Positions 20,008-29,149 of a stretch of 64,000 nt of DNA are shown here, one piece after another. Made by a program: the position numbers and the translations under genes. The stretch comes from UBA7985 sp002711265. Its GTDB lineage: Bacteria > Pseudomonadota > Alphaproteobacteria > UBA7985. How positions within the stretch are numbered: the first letter of the stretch is position 1; each line of letters opens with the position of its first letter. The notes under the pieces are model-generated. The model was not told where the DNA came from, made no database searches, and saw only the letters and a list, made by a program, of their open reading frames with translations. The DNA is taken from the NCBI GenBank assembly GCA_965660945.1, contig CBFIBS010000003.1, forward strand, positions 120,577-184,576, in the 5' to 3' direction.

Positions 20008-21210
20008 ATGGCCCTGATCGCTGACCGCCTGAGCCGCATCAAACCTTCCGCCACCATGGCTGTCACCCAGAAGGCGCAGGAGATGCGCGCGGCAGGCCAC
20101 AATGTCATTGGTCTTGGTGCGGGCGAGCCGGACTTCGACACGCCGGACAATATCAAGGATGCAGCCAAGGCCGCGCTCGACGCGGGCAAGACCAAGTACG
20201 CGCCCGTCGGTGGTCTGCCCGGGTTGCGGGAAGCGATCGCGCGCAAGTTCCAGCGCGAGAACGGTCTGGCTTACGATGCCGCGAACATCACCATCGCCAA
20301 CGGCGGCAAGCAGATCATTTTCGACGCCCTGCTGGCGACCTTGAATGAAGGCGATGAAGTGCTGATCCCGGCGCCCTACTGGGTTTCCTACCCCGATATG
20401 ACGCTGCTCGCCGGCGGTGAACCTCGGTTCGTCGAGGGTGGTGAGGATACCGGCTTCAAGATCACGCCCGAGGTGCTGGATGCGGCCATCACCCCGCAGA
20501 CCAAGTGGCTGATCCTGAATTCTCCCAACAACCCGACCGGTTCGGCCTACCATCGCGATGAGCTGGCTGCGCTGGGAGCGGTGCTGGAGCGGCACCCGCA
20601 CGTCTGGGTCATGACCGACGACATGTACGAGCACCTCGTCTACGACGACTTCGAGTTCACCACCATCGCGCAGGTTACGCCGTCGCTGTTCGACCGTACG
20701 CTGACCATGAATGGGGTGTCCAAGGCCTACGCCATGACCGGCTGGCGGGTTGGTTACGCGGCGGGTCCGGCCGATCTGATCAAGGCGATGAACAAGGTGC
20801 GCTCGCAGTCGACCTCGGGGGCGGGGACGATCTCGCAGGAGGCGTCGATCGAGGCGCTCGACGGACCGCAGGAGTTTCTCGGCGAACGCGCGGCCGTGTT
20901 CCGCCAGCGCCGGGATCTGGTGGTCGACCGGCTCAACATGTGCGCAGGCCTGACCTGCCGCCGGCCGGAGGGGGCTTTCTACGTGTTTGCGTCCTGCGCT
21001 GGCGCCATCGGCAAGACGGCGCCATCCGGGGCGACGATCGAGACCGATCTGGATTTCGCGGCTTTTCTGCTGGACGAAGCGCAGGTGGCTGTGGTGCCGG
21101 GCAGCGCCTTCGGACTGTCGCCGTATTTCCGGGTCTCGTACGCGACCTCGACTGACGCGCTGGAAGAGGCCTGCGACCGCATCGAGGCAGCCTGCGCCAA
21201 GCTCAGCTAG
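20008..21210 (+). CDS. Aspartate-type aminotransferase (class I, Ib)
   Basis: PLP-dependent aminotransferase of subgroup I-beta, 400 residues. PLP lysine is in NGVSKAYAMTGWRVGYAAG; NSPNNPTGSAY and the C-terminal YFRVSYATS arginine are also present. Such enzymes transaminate aspartate/oxaloacetate and, in many alphaproteobacteria, prephenate, so aspC/aatA is the likely name. AAAGGA precedes ATG 20008. Divergent from the TPP unit. Confidence 0.93.
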   Translation: MALIADRLSRIKPSATMAVTQKAQEMRAAGHNVIGLGAGEPDFDTPDNIKDAAKAALDAGKTKYAPVGGLPGLREAIARKFQRENGLAYDAANITIANGGKQIIFDALLATLNEGDEVLIPAPYWVSYPDMTLLAGGEPRFVEGGEDTGFKITPEVLDAAITPQTKWLILNSPNNPTGSAYHRDELAALGAVLERHPHVWVMTDDMYEHLVYDDFEFTTIAQVTPSLFDRTLTMNGVSKAYAMTGWRVGYAAGPADLIKAMNKVRSQSTSGAGTISQEASIEALDGPQEFLGERAAVFRQRRDLVVDRLNMCAGLTCRRPEGAFYVFASCAGAIGKTAPSGATIETDLDFAAFLLDEAQVAVVPGSAFGLSPYFRVSYATSTDALEEACDRIEAACAKLS

Positions 21211-21227
21211 CCGAGCGGAGCGAGGCC

Positions 21228-21750
21228 TGCGCGACGCTTGGCCCCGCCGCGCGAAGCGCGGTCGGGGACAAGTCGGCGCAACTTTGTTTCGATCGCACTC
21301 AGAACGCTAAGTTTTGAGTACGACTCCATCAAAGATGTTCCGCACGCTCAAAGGCGAAGCCGTTTTGAGCGTCAGGGCACCACGCTCAAAGGTAAAGCCG
21401 TTTTGAGCGTCAGGGCACCACGCTCAAAGGCCCTTCGACAGGGGCACGATCAACGCTGCGTTTTGAACGCAAAGTGAAAGAAGTTGCGGGCTCGATTTGA
21501 CGCCGCTTCGCGGCCTTCAAATCTCTCCCGCGCAGTCAAACGGACAGGCCGCGCTGCGCGCAGCCTGATGCTATTTCTCTGAAAGTGCGCGTGGGAGGGC
21601 CGGAGGCCGCGAAGCGGCTAAGGCCCGAGCGCGCCACCCATCCCGTCTGTTGAGCCTGACTGCAGAGAGGTTGCGTGCTCGATTTGACGCCGCTTCGCGG
21701 CTTACAAATCTCCCCCGCGCAGTCAAACGAGACAGGCCGTGCTGTGCGTC
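21228..21750. repeat. Intergenic hairpin-repeat cluster A
   Basis: This fills the 583-base gap between the converging aminotransferase and marR genes. Modules in order: R3 (21228-21282, arms TGCGC/GCGCA); two 38-base R4 units (21343-21380, 21381-21418) plus a partial third to 21437; R1 (21484-21567); R2 (21586-21635); and a second R1 (21671-21750). Each forms a nested hairpin with a GAA or TTC loop. The same modules recur at 28.6-29.05, 35.65-35.94 and, diverged, 59.94-60.04 kb. Short frames across it are artefacts of the repeats. Confidence 0.9.
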
Positions 21751-21793
21751 GCCCGGCAATCGCCCCGAAGGCCATCGCGCCAAAGCCGCCCGA

Positions 21794-22315
21794 TCAGCGC
21801 GTACGCTTACGTCGGTTGAAACGGGCGCTGTCTTCTTCGTTCATAATGGCCAGCATCACGCGCCGGAAACCCTCGATTCGCTCGGTCCCGGCCTCCGTGA
21901 AAGCCTCGCGCAGCAGATGCCGCTGCGCATCGATCAATTCCTGCAGAAGTGAGTCGCCCTCCCCCGACAGCCGCAGCAGCCGCTGTCGCCGGTCAACCGC
22001 GCCAACTTCCTGTACCACCAGACCTAGATCGATCAGCCGGCGCAGCACCCGCGCCAGACTCTGCTTGGTAATGTTGAGGGTATCGAGCAGGTGGCCGACA
22101 GTGACATCCTGCCCCGTACCGACGAAATAGAGTGCCCGGTGGTGGGCCCGCCCCAGATCGTGCTGCTCGAGGATGCGGTCAGCGACGTCGGTAAAGTCGC
22201 GGTAGGCGAAGAACATCAGCTCGATGGCTTCGTTGGCCGCCGAGTCCAGCGACGCCACGCGCCGGAGGCTCTCGGACGCAGTCGGGGCGTCGGCGTCGGG
22301 CGCGTTATCAGACAA
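21794..22315 (-). CDS. MarR-family transcriptional regulator
   Basis: A 173-residue winged-helix regulator. The DNA-binding part reads DVTVGHLLDTLNITKQSLARVLRRLIDLGLVVQ, with the wing at AVDRRQRLLRLSGEGDSLL. An N-terminal tail of about 25 residues rich in Asp and Ser precedes it. It is divergent from ilvE across a 123-base gap, so it may control itself or ilvE; no ligand is evident. Confidence 0.92.
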   Translation of the reverse strand: MSDNAPDADAPTASESLRRVASLDSAANEAIELMFFAYRDFTDVADRILEQHDLGRAHHRALYFVGTGQDVTVGHLLDTLNITKQSLARVLRRLIDLGLVVQEVGAVDRRQRLLRLSGEGDSLLQELIDAQRHLLREAFTEAGTERIEGFRRVMLAIMNEEDSARFNRRKRTR

Positions 22316-22361
22316 GCTCGGGTCCAGTACTCGTTAAGCTCGGCAAAATATGTCAGGACTG

Positions 22362-22390
22362 TTGACTTAAATCCAGCCCCCCGTTATCCG
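22362..22390 (+). promoter_or_regulatory. Candidate ilvE promoter
   Basis: TTGACT (22362-22367) and TATCCG (22385-22390) are 17 bases apart and end 48 bases before the ilvE start codon. It lies in the gap shared with marR. Confidence 0.5.
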
Positions 22391-22438
22391 CGAAATAGGC
22401 ACCGATGGTGGTGCCCCGGCCAAAGTGGAGTCCTCAGT

Positions 22439-23314
22439 ATGGCTAGCATTCCCTTCGATAAGCTTGGTGGCAAGCTCTGGTACAATGGCGAAATGGTCGA
22501 TTGGGATGAAGGGCGGCTGCACATCCTCTCTCACGGGCTGCACTACGGTTCCTGCGTCTTCGAGGGCGAGCGTGCCTACGGTGGCAAGATATTCAAGCAC
22601 CAGGAACATACTGACCGGCTGTTCAAGTCGGCCGAAATCCTCGGCATGCACATCGGCTATTCCAACAAGGAACTCTATGATGCGGCCTACACCTCGCTCG
22701 AGGCGCAGGGCTTCACCGACGCCTACGTCCGCCCGGTCGCGTGGCGCGGGTCGGAAATGATGGCGATCTCGGCCCAGCAGACCACGACCCACGTCGCAGT
22801 CATTTGCTGGGACATGGGCTCCTACTTCGACCCCGAGGCCCGCATGGCCGGGATCAAGCTGCAGTGGGCAAAGTATAAGCGGCCCTCGCCCGAGTGTGCA
22901 CCGGTCCACGCCAAGGCGGCTGGGCTGTACATGATCTGTACTGTCTCCAAGCACGAGGCCGAGGCGCAGGGCTTCAACGACGCGATCATGCTCGACTGGC
23001 GCGGCTACGTCGCTGAGTGCACAGGTGCCAACATTTTCTTCGTCAAGGATGGCGCGTTGCACACCCCGACCCCGGACTGCTTCCTCGACGGTATTACCCG
23101 GCAGACGGTAATGGAGCGCGCCCGTGTCAAGGGCATCGAGGTGATAGAGCGCCACATCCTGCCCGAGGAACTGGCCGAGATGCAGGAAGTATTCATCGTT
23201 GGTACGGCGGCGGAAGTCACCCCGATCAACCAGATCGGCGACATCAACTATCAGGTTGGTGAAGTGACCCGCGATCTGCTGACCGACTACCACAACCACG
23301 TCCGCGGTCTCTGA
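22439..23314 (+). CDS. ilvE: Branched-chain amino acid aminotransferase
   Basis: Class IV PLP aminotransferase for Val, Leu and Ile, 291 residues. N-terminal PFDKLGGKLWYNGEMVDW and HGLHYGSCVFEGERAYGG, the PLP lysine in VHAKAAGLYMI, then GYVAECTGANIFFVKDG and DGITRQTVME are typical. ATG 22439 has GGAG eight bases upstream; an ORF reaching back to 22091 overlaps marR and is not used. Confidence 0.96.
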   Translation: MASIPFDKLGGKLWYNGEMVDWDEGRLHILSHGLHYGSCVFEGERAYGGKIFKHQEHTDRLFKSAEILGMHIGYSNKELYDAAYTSLEAQGFTDAYVRPVAWRGSEMMAISAQQTTTHVAVICWDMGSYFDPEARMAGIKLQWAKYKRPSPECAPVHAKAAGLYMICTVSKHEAEAQGFNDAIMLDWRGYVAECTGANIFFVKDGALHTPTPDCFLDGITRQTVMERARVKGIEVIERHILPEELAEMQEVFIVGTAAEVTPINQIGDINYQVGEVTRDLLTDYHNHVRGL

Positions 23315-23327
23315 GCGACTCACTCAC

Positions 23328-23372
23328 CGACGTTTCAGACCGACTTCATCAACGACGTTTCAGACCGACTTC
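23328..23372. repeat. 20-bp direct repeat after ilvE
   Basis: CGACGTTTCAGACCGACTTC occurs at 23328-23347 and again at 23353-23372, separated by five bases, just after the ilvE stop. No hairpin with a T-run is formed. Function unknown. Confidence 0.85.
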
Positions 23373-23417
23373 CGGAGGCCCTTGCTCCTGCGGTGTTCGG
23401 ACTTGAGGCAAGACCGC

Positions 23418-24005
23418 CTAGTCATCGTGCCTGGCTGAGGCCCCGTCCCGGAACCCGCGCGCGTACACGACCGCGCTGGCGAGACTGACCACAGCCGCCA
23501 GCCAGAACAGGGCGAGGGTCAATCCCCCCGGCATGACATCGGCGCCCCGCGCCGTCAGTGCCGCTTCTGCCAGACCAGCGGCAAAGGCCATGCACTGCAG
23601 CACGGTCTTGGCCTTGCCCAGACCGGCCACAGGCAGGCGACGGCCCCGGCTCAGCGCCAGTTCGCGCAGGCCGCCCACGGCCAGATCCCGCCCGAGCATG
23701 AGCAGGACCGCCCCCGCCAGCGCCAGATCCGGCACCAGCGCCACCAGCCCCAGCCCCGTGCACAGCATCAGCAGCTTGTCGGCCACCGGGTCGAGCACGG
23801 CCCCCGCTGTGCTTTCAGCCGACAAGCGCCGCGCCAGCACGCCGTCAGCGAGGTCGGTCAGGCAGGCGAGCAGAAACAACCCGAGCGCCACCGGCAGCCA
23901 CAGCGCCGGCGTCCAGCCCCCGAGCGCAACCAGCAGCAGCAGCGCCCCGATCATCGGGGCGATCAGCAGACGGGCCAGCGTCAGGCCATTGGGGATCTGC
24001 TGCAT
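23418..24005 (-). CDS. pgsA: CDP-diacylglycerol-glycerol-3-phosphate 3-phosphatidyltransferase
   Basis: Membrane CDP-alcohol phosphatidyltransferase making phosphatidylglycerol phosphate. The family motif D-G-x2-A-R-x8-G-x3-D-x3-D appears as DLADGVLARR followed by GAVLDPVADKLL. Several membrane segments flank it. Start options: ATG 24005 (GGAG ten bases upstream) or GTG 24017, which overlaps the uvrC stop. Follows uvrC directly, a usual uvrC-pgsA pair. Confidence 0.94.
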   Translation of the reverse strand: MQQIPNGLTLARLLIAPMIGALLLLVALGGWTPALWLPVALGLFLLACLTDLADGVLARRLSAESTAGAVLDPVADKLLMLCTGLGLVALVPDLALAGAVLLMLGRDLAVGGLRELALSRGRRLPVAGLGKAKTVLQCMAFAAGLAEAALTARGADVMPGGLTLALFWLAAVVSLASAVVYARGFRDGASARHDD

Positions 24006-24013
24006 GTCCGGGG

Positions 24014-26032
24014 TCACTCCTGATGAAAGTGGTCGTAGATTTTCTGCGCCACCGCCTCGGATATGCCCTCCACGGTCAGCAGGTCGGCGACGCTGGCGCG
24101 GGAGACCGAACGCGCAGAACCGAAGTGCAGCAGCAGCGCCTTCTTCCGGCGTGGTCCGATGCCGGGGACGTCGTCGAGCGGGTTCTTCCTGATCGCCGCC
24201 GACCGCTTGGCGCGGTGGGTGCCGATGGCAAAGCGGTGGACCTCATCGCGCAACCGCTGCAGGTAGAACAGCACCGGATCGCGCTCGGGCATCTGGAAGG
24301 GTTGCTGGTCGGGCAGGAAGAATTGCTCGCGCCCGGCGTTGCGGTCCGGGCCCTTGGCGATGGCCACCAGCGGCACGTCGTCGATGCCCAGCTCGGTCAG
24401 GGTTTCGCGCACGGCCGAAAGCTGGCCCTTGCCGCCGTCGATCAGCACAAGGTCGGGCCACTGCCCCTGATCCCGGTCTGGGTCTTCCTTCAGCGCCCGG
24501 GAAAAGCGGCGGTTGAAGACCTCACGCATCATTGCGTAGTCGTCGCCCGGCGCGCCGTCGCGGCGGATGTTGAACTTGCGGTAGCTGTTTTTCTGGAAGC
24601 CCTCAGGACCGGCGACCACCATGGCACCGACGGCGTTGGCGCCCTGAATGTGGGAGTTGTCGTAGACCTCGATGCGCTCGGGTGCCGCCGGCAGGCCGAA
24701 GGCTTCGGCAACCCCGTCGAGCAGCTTGCGCTGGGTCGAGGATTCAGCCTGCCGCCGCTCCAGTGCTTCGCGGGCGTTGCGGACCGCGTTGGCGACCACG
24801 TCTCGCTTGGGGCCGCGCTGCGGGCGGTTGAGCCGGACCTTGCGTTCGGCCTTGTGGCTCAGGGCCTCGGCGAGGAGGTCAGCCTCATCGGGGTCGTGGC
24901 TGACGAGGATCTGTCGAGGCACCGGCTTGTCCGCGTAGAACTGGCCGATGAAGCTCCCCAGCACGTCAGCGACCGTCTGCTTGCGGTCGTGGCGGGGGAA
25001 GTAGGCGCGGTTACCGTAGTTTCGCCCGGCGCGGTAGAAGAACACCTGCACGCAGATCTGGCCGCTACCGTCGAAGGCAGCGATCACGTCGGCATCGTCT
25101 ATTTCGCCCTGCATGTTGACGTCCTGGTGCGCCTGTACGGCGCTCAGCGCCCGTAGTCGGTCGCGCAGCTTGGCCGCGCGCTCGAACTGCAGGTTTTCTG
25201 CCGCGTTCTGCATGCTGGCGGCGAGTTCCTCCTGCACGGCGCGGCTCTCGCCGAACAGGAAGGCCTTGGCCTCGCGCACCAGTTCGTCGTAGCCGGCCTT
25301 GTCGATCTTGCCCACGCAGGGCGCCGAGCAGCGCTTGATCTGGTAGAGCAGACAGGGACGGTCGCGGTTCTCGAATACGCTGTCGGAACAGGAGCGGAGC
25401 AGGAACGCCTTTTCCAGCGCGGTGACGGTGCGGTTGACCGATTTGGCGCTGGCAAAGGGGCCAAAGTAGTCGCCTTTGCGCTTGTGTGCGCCTCGATGCT
25501 TGGTGATCCGGGCGAAGTCGTGCTCCCCGGTGAGCATGATGTAGGGGAAGGATTTGTCGTCGCGCAGCAGCACGTTGTAGCGCGGCTGGAACCGTTTGAT
25601 CAGGTTCGACTCAAGCAGCAGGGCTTCGACCTCGCTGTTGGTGACCACGATCTCCAGCGCCTTGGTCTCGGCCACCATCCGGCGCAGGCGGTTGGGCAGG
25701 CGCTCGAGCTGGGTATAGTTGGTGACCCGCCGACGCAGGTTGCGGGCCTTGCCGACGTAGATCGGATCGCCCCGTCGGTCGAGCATGCGGTAGACCCCGG
25801 GGGAGGCGCTTAGGGTGCGGACGCCGTCCCGGAGCACTCCCAGACCGTGCTGGAGGTCGCTGCCGTCGAGGTCGGGGCTGGTCGGTTGGGCGCCGGGCAG
25901 GGCCGCGGTCTGACCCTGATAGTCGGCGTCTTCTTCGCGCAGCGACACCACCGCGGTTTCGTCCGCGGGCATGGCGGCGCGCTTGCCGCCCGCGCTGCTG
26001 TCGGATTCCTGATGGGTTTTTCCGCGTCGCAT
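24014..26032 (-). CDS. uvrC: Excinuclease ABC subunit C
   Basis: Dual-incision nuclease of nucleotide excision repair. GIY-YIG domain: SASPGVYRMLDRRGDPIYVGKARNLRRRV; UvrBC-interaction UVR motif: AAENLQFERAAKLRDRLRAL; C-terminal RNase H-like domain with DNSHIQGANAVGAMVV and LVLIDGGKGQLSA; and helix-hairpin-helix DVPGIGPRRKKALLLHFGS. The N-terminus has 60-80 extra acidic residues before the GIY domain, so the start is unclear: ATG 26032 is chosen; 26095 and 25972 are alternatives. uvrB is at 29.1 kb on the other strand. Confidence 0.95.
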   Translation of the reverse strand: MRRGKTHQESDSSAGGKRAAMPADETAVVSLREEDADYQGQTAALPGAQPTSPDLDGSDLQHGLGVLRDGVRTLSASPGVYRMLDRRGDPIYVGKARNLRRRVTNYTQLERLPNRLRRMVAETKALEIVVTNSEVEALLLESNLIKRFQPRYNVLLRDDKSFPYIMLTGEHDFARITKHRGAHKRKGDYFGPFASAKSVNRTVTALEKAFLLRSCSDSVFENRDRPCLLYQIKRCSAPCVGKIDKAGYDELVREAKAFLFGESRAVQEELAASMQNAAENLQFERAAKLRDRLRALSAVQAHQDVNMQGEIDDADVIAAFDGSGQICVQVFFYRAGRNYGNRAYFPRHDRKQTVADVLGSFIGQFYADKPVPRQILVSHDPDEADLLAEALSHKAERKVRLNRPQRGPKRDVVANAVRNAREALERRQAESSTQRKLLDGVAEAFGLPAAPERIEVYDNSHIQGANAVGAMVVAGPEGFQKNSYRKFNIRRDGAPGDDYAMMREVFNRRFSRALKEDPDRDQGQWPDLVLIDGGKGQLSAVRETLTELGIDDVPLVAIAKGPDRNAGREQFFLPDQQPFQMPERDPVLFYLQRLRDEVHRFAIGTHRAKRSAAIRKNPLDDVPGIGPRRKKALLLHFGSARSVSRASVADLLTVEGISEAVAQKIYDHFHQE

Positions 26033-26385
26033 AAGGCCTGTGGTATCGCGTTTCGATCTCGATTGTAAGGGCGGCCAAGGTGGCCGGCTCTGCATGTGGA
26101 TAAGTCTGTCTATAAAACCAGCGTCCCAGCAGGTTTTAACCTGATTTCAACGGTTTGGTCGCGTTTGCCGAAAAAACCGAGATATTCTGGCATACCGCCT
26201 AAGTCCCTGAAAATACGATGGATTTGACCGGCTTTGGTGCAATCATCGGCAAATCAGGCGCGCGGCATGTGAGACTCGTGAGCCGCCCGATGGAAGACGT
26301 GAGGTTGTAGACAACCCCACCAACTACCGACTTTCCACCCGCAGCTGAAGCAAGGCTAAGGAATTCAGTGCTTTAGATCGCGGCT
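26033..26385. other. Intergenic stretch between uvrC and folB
   Basis: About 350 bases without a supported gene. It holds one perfect DnaA-box sequence TGTGGATAA (26096-26104) and small inverted repeats such as GGTTTTAACC and GGTTGTAGACAACC. No LexA box (GAAC-N7-GAAC or GTTC-N7-GTTC) was seen here. Confidence 0.5.
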
Positions 26386-26751
26386 TTAAGGTTCGCGACT
26401 CAGGGTCACAGTCACGGACGCGCTCTCGGCGTCTTCGAACACATCCAACTTCTCGCCCTTTACCCGCAGACTGATCATCCGGGCATCGCTGAAAACCCGA
26501 TCCGCCAGCTCATCCACGAGAGTCTCGAGCAGGTTGAAATGGCCTTCGAGCATCATGGCGCGCGCGGTGTTGACGAACACCTCGTAGCTCAGAACGTTGG
26601 AAAAATCGTCCGACAGACTGTTGGGCAGGGCGACCTCCGCGTCGAACGACAGGCGCACCCGCTGGGGTGCCTCGTGCTCGTGCGGGTAGATGCCGATGCT
26701 GGCGCTGACAACCAGGTTCTCGACGGCGATGCTGCGCTGTTTTCGAATCAT
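26386..26751 (-). CDS. folB: Dihydroneopterin aldolase
   Basis: 121-residue FolB: cleaves 7,8-dihydroneopterin to hydroxymethyl-dihydropterin. SIGIYPHEHEAPQRVRLSFDAEV near the N-terminus, LSYEVFVNTARAMMLEGHFNLLETLVDELA in the middle and VKGEKLDVFEDAESASVTV at the end match the family. It lies nine bases after a FolM-like reductase on the same strand, which fits a pterin role for both. Confidence 0.93.
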   Translation of the reverse strand: MIRKQRSIAVENLVVSASIGIYPHEHEAPQRVRLSFDAEVALPNSLSDDFSNVLSYEVFVNTARAMMLEGHFNLLETLVDELADRVFSDARMISLRVKGEKLDVFEDAESASVTVTLSREP

Positions 26752-26760
26752 GGCAGGAGA

Positions 26761-27531
26761 TCACTCGATCGGTGCAGGGCGGTCTGGCGCAGGTGCGGCC
26801 CAATTTAGGTGCTGACCGCCATCCAGCGCGATCATCTGGCCGGTCAGGGACGGCGCTTTCAGGATCAGGTCGATAGCCGCGCAAATGTCCGCCAGCGGTG
26901 TGGCGATCTGCAGGGGGGTTTCCCGGACCTGCTCGTCGAAGTTGGCCTGGGTCTGACGCGGCGAGGGCAGGGTCGGCCCGGGGCCGATGCCGTTGACCCG
27001 GATTTTCCGGGCCGCTAGCCCCAGCGCCATCTGCCGGGTCAGTCCCCAAAGTGCGTACTTGGAGACGGTGTAGGACAAAAAGTGCTCGGTGAGGTTCCAG
27101 ACCCGCTGGTCGATCAGGTTGATGATACAGCCGCCCGTCGCCGGGCACTGCGCGGCCATGGCCTGGCTGAGCACCACCGGCGCGCGCAGGTTCGGTTCGA
27201 TGTGGGCGTCCCAGCTGTCGCGGTCGTTGGTTTCCATGCTGTCGTAGCTGAAGGCCGAGGCGTTGTTGATCAGCAGGCTCAGGGGCTGGTCCAGCGCGGC
27301 GACAGCGGTGTCGACCAGCGGTTGGACCTGGGCTTCAATGGCCAGATCAGCCTGCACCAGCGCGGCACGGCCCCCGGCCTGCCGGATGCGGTCGGCGGTG
27401 GCTTCGGCACCTTCGCGGCTCCCGCGGTAGTGCAAGGCAACCGACCAGCCCTGTGCGCCGAGGTGTTCGGCCATGACGGCGCCGATCCGCTGCGAGGCGC
27501 CGGTGATGAGGGCTGCCTTAGAATGCGACAT
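26761..27531 (-). CDS. SDR oxidoreductase, FolM/pteridine-reductase-like
   Basis: A 256-residue short-chain dehydrogenase. The cofactor motif is TGASQRIG; an arginine in TGxxxRIG is the hallmark of pteridine reductases (PTR1, FolM), whose arginine favours NADPH. LLINNASAFSYDS and the catalytic YTVSKYALWGLTRQMALGLA follow. Its 3' neighbour is folB, supporting dihydropterin or dihydrofolate reduction; no folA is in the window. The start overlaps the end of the cation exchanger gene by 14 bases. Confidence 0.85.
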   Translation of the reverse strand: MSHSKAALITGASQRIGAVMAEHLGAQGWSVALHYRGSREGAEATADRIRQAGGRAALVQADLAIEAQVQPLVDTAVAALDQPLSLLINNASAFSYDSMETNDRDSWDAHIEPNLRAPVVLSQAMAAQCPATGGCIINLIDQRVWNLTEHFLSYTVSKYALWGLTRQMALGLAARKIRVNGIGPGPTLPSPRQTQANFDEQVRETPLQIATPLADICAAIDLILKAPSLTGQMIALDGGQHLNWAAPAPDRPAPIE

Positions 27532-28480
27532 CGAAGAACTCCAGTCCGCCGGAGAGGCTTTGCAGAATATAGAGGACGAACGCGACGAGGAACGCCAATC
27601 CCATCCAGCGCCCGATTTTCTGCCCGGCGAGCAGCAGCGCGATGAACACGCCCGAGGTCAGCCCGAATAGGATCAGGCTCCACGGCACCAGGTCGGGGGG
27701 GACATCCAACGGGGAGATTACCGCTACCAGTCCGAGCACCAGCAGAATGTTGGTCAGGTTGGAGCCGATGATGTTGCCAATGACCACTTCGCCATGCCCA
27801 TGGCGCGCCGCGGCAAGCGAGGCGAACAGCTCCGGCAGGCTGGTGCCGATGGCGACGATGGTGGCGCCGATCACCGCTTCGGGCAGGCCGACCTGCTCGG
27901 CGAGGTCAACGGCACCGATGATAAAGATCTGACCACCGACGATCAGCGTCGTCAGCCCTCCGATCAGGGCGACTGAAGACAGGCCCCAGTTCCAGCCGGG
28001 GTTGGTGGCTTCCTCGACGGCCTGGAACTCCTGCCCGATGAAGATGGCGATGGTCTGCACCAGCATGGCGCCGAGCATGAGCAGTCCGGCCCAGCGCGGC
28101 AGCACCTCAAGCCCGAAGGACAGGAACAGCACGAACAGAGTTGCCAAGATCAGGAACAGGCCGGACCGGGAAATCGTCGCCCGCGCGCAGCAGAGCGGCA
28201 GCAGCAGTGCCGCGGCCCCACCGATGAGCAGGACGTTGGTGATGTTGGAGCCGATGACGTTGCCGACGGCGACATCCGGCACCCCGTTGACGGCCGCGCC
28301 GACCGTGACCACGACCTCGGGCGCGCTGGTGCCCCAGGCGACGACGGTCAGGCCGATGATAAAGGGCGACAGGCCGATCAGGTGCGAGATGGATACTGCA
28401 CCCCGGATCAGGAACTCGGCTCCGAAGCTCAGCCCGCCGAGGCCGATGATCAGAAAGACAAGAGCGATGATCAGATCCAC
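27518..28480 (-). CDS. CaCA-family sodium/calcium exchanger (YrbG-like)
   Basis: A ten-helix inner-membrane cation exchanger of 320 residues. The two alpha repeats are clear: LSPFIIGLTVVAWGTSAPE with GNVIGSNITNVLL, and GATIVAIGTSLPELFASL with GNIIGSNLTNILL. These acidic residues bind the cation. It heads a short minus-strand unit with the FolM-like reductase and folB, with no functional link evident. Confidence 0.92.
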   Translation of the reverse strand: MDLIIALVFLIIGLGGLSFGAEFLIRGAVSISHLIGLSPFIIGLTVVAWGTSAPEVVVTVGAAVNGVPDVAVGNVIGSNITNVLLIGGAAALLLPLCCARATISRSGLFLILATLFVLFLSFGLEVLPRWAGLLMLGAMLVQTIAIFIGQEFQAVEEATNPGWNWGLSSVALIGGLTTLIVGGQIFIIGAVDLAEQVGLPEAVIGATIVAIGTSLPELFASLAAARHGHGEVVIGNIIGSNLTNILLVLGLVAVISPLDVPPDLVPWSLILFGLTSGVFIALLLAGQKIGRWMGLAFLVAFVLYILQSLSGGLEFFDVAF

Positions 28481-28642
28481 AGGGCGCCTGTCCTTGTTTG
28501 AACCCGGTGGCGGTCGGCATGACCTCGGGGCGGGCGGGATTGCTTTGCCTTAGACCTTGGGCGTCAGAGCCTGGGTTCAAGGGAGTCGCATGCAATAACG
28601 CATATGCAGTTGCGGTTGTGCAAATTTTTCTGGGGCGTGGGT

Positions 28643-29041
28643 GGTTGCGCCGACCTTGTCTCGACCGCTTCGCGGTCTTCGCCAAGGCGTCGCGCAACCT
28701 CATTACAGTTGCGCTCAACACGCCTTCGGCTGTGAGCGCGTTGGAGATCTTCGTTGAAACACGGTTGCGCCGACTTGTCCCCGGCCGCGCTTCGCGCGGC
28801 GGGGCCAAGCGTCGCGCAACTCCCTGGACAAAGGGAGTCTGGCCGCGTGCAGCGCGGCCTGTCAGTTAATTGCGCGGGGGAGATTTGTAAGCCGCGAAGC
28901 GGCGTCAAATCGAGCACGCAACCTCTTTCAATTTACGCTCAACACGCTGCGCTTTGAGCGTGTTGAAAGACCTCGATGCAACATGCTTGCGCCGACTTGG
29001 CCCCGACGGCGCTTCGCGCGGCGGGGCCAAGCGTCGCGCAA
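28643..29041. repeat. Intergenic hairpin-repeat cluster B
   Basis: Occupies much of the 669-base gap between the divergent exchanger and uvrB genes. In inverted orientation relative to cluster A it has three R3 modules (28643-28699, 28764-28820, 28987-29041), two R4 modules (28709-28746, 28934-28967) and one R1 (28841-28922). The first R3 copy has a different inner stem (GACCGC/GCGGTC in place of CCGCGC/GCGCGG) that still pairs fully, which is evidence for selection or copying of structure. No LexA box was found before uvrB. Confidence 0.9.
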
Positions 29042-29149
29042 TCTTGAGCCCACGATGACCATGTCGCCTTGCGCCCGTCGCCCGACGGCGTACATCATGC
29101 ACAGCGCCCCGCCCGTCTCCGCCTACTCTGTCGCCAGCCAAGGATTTGC

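Noticed and set aside
21343..21437. Possible CRISPR array
   Set aside because: The 38-base units are directly adjacent without spacers, and there are no cas genes.
21671..22130. Short frames beginning MLDLTPLRGLQISPAQ in repeat clusters
   Set aside because: The same peptide arises from every R1 copy, as the repeat happens to be open; no start sites or conservation beyond the repeat.
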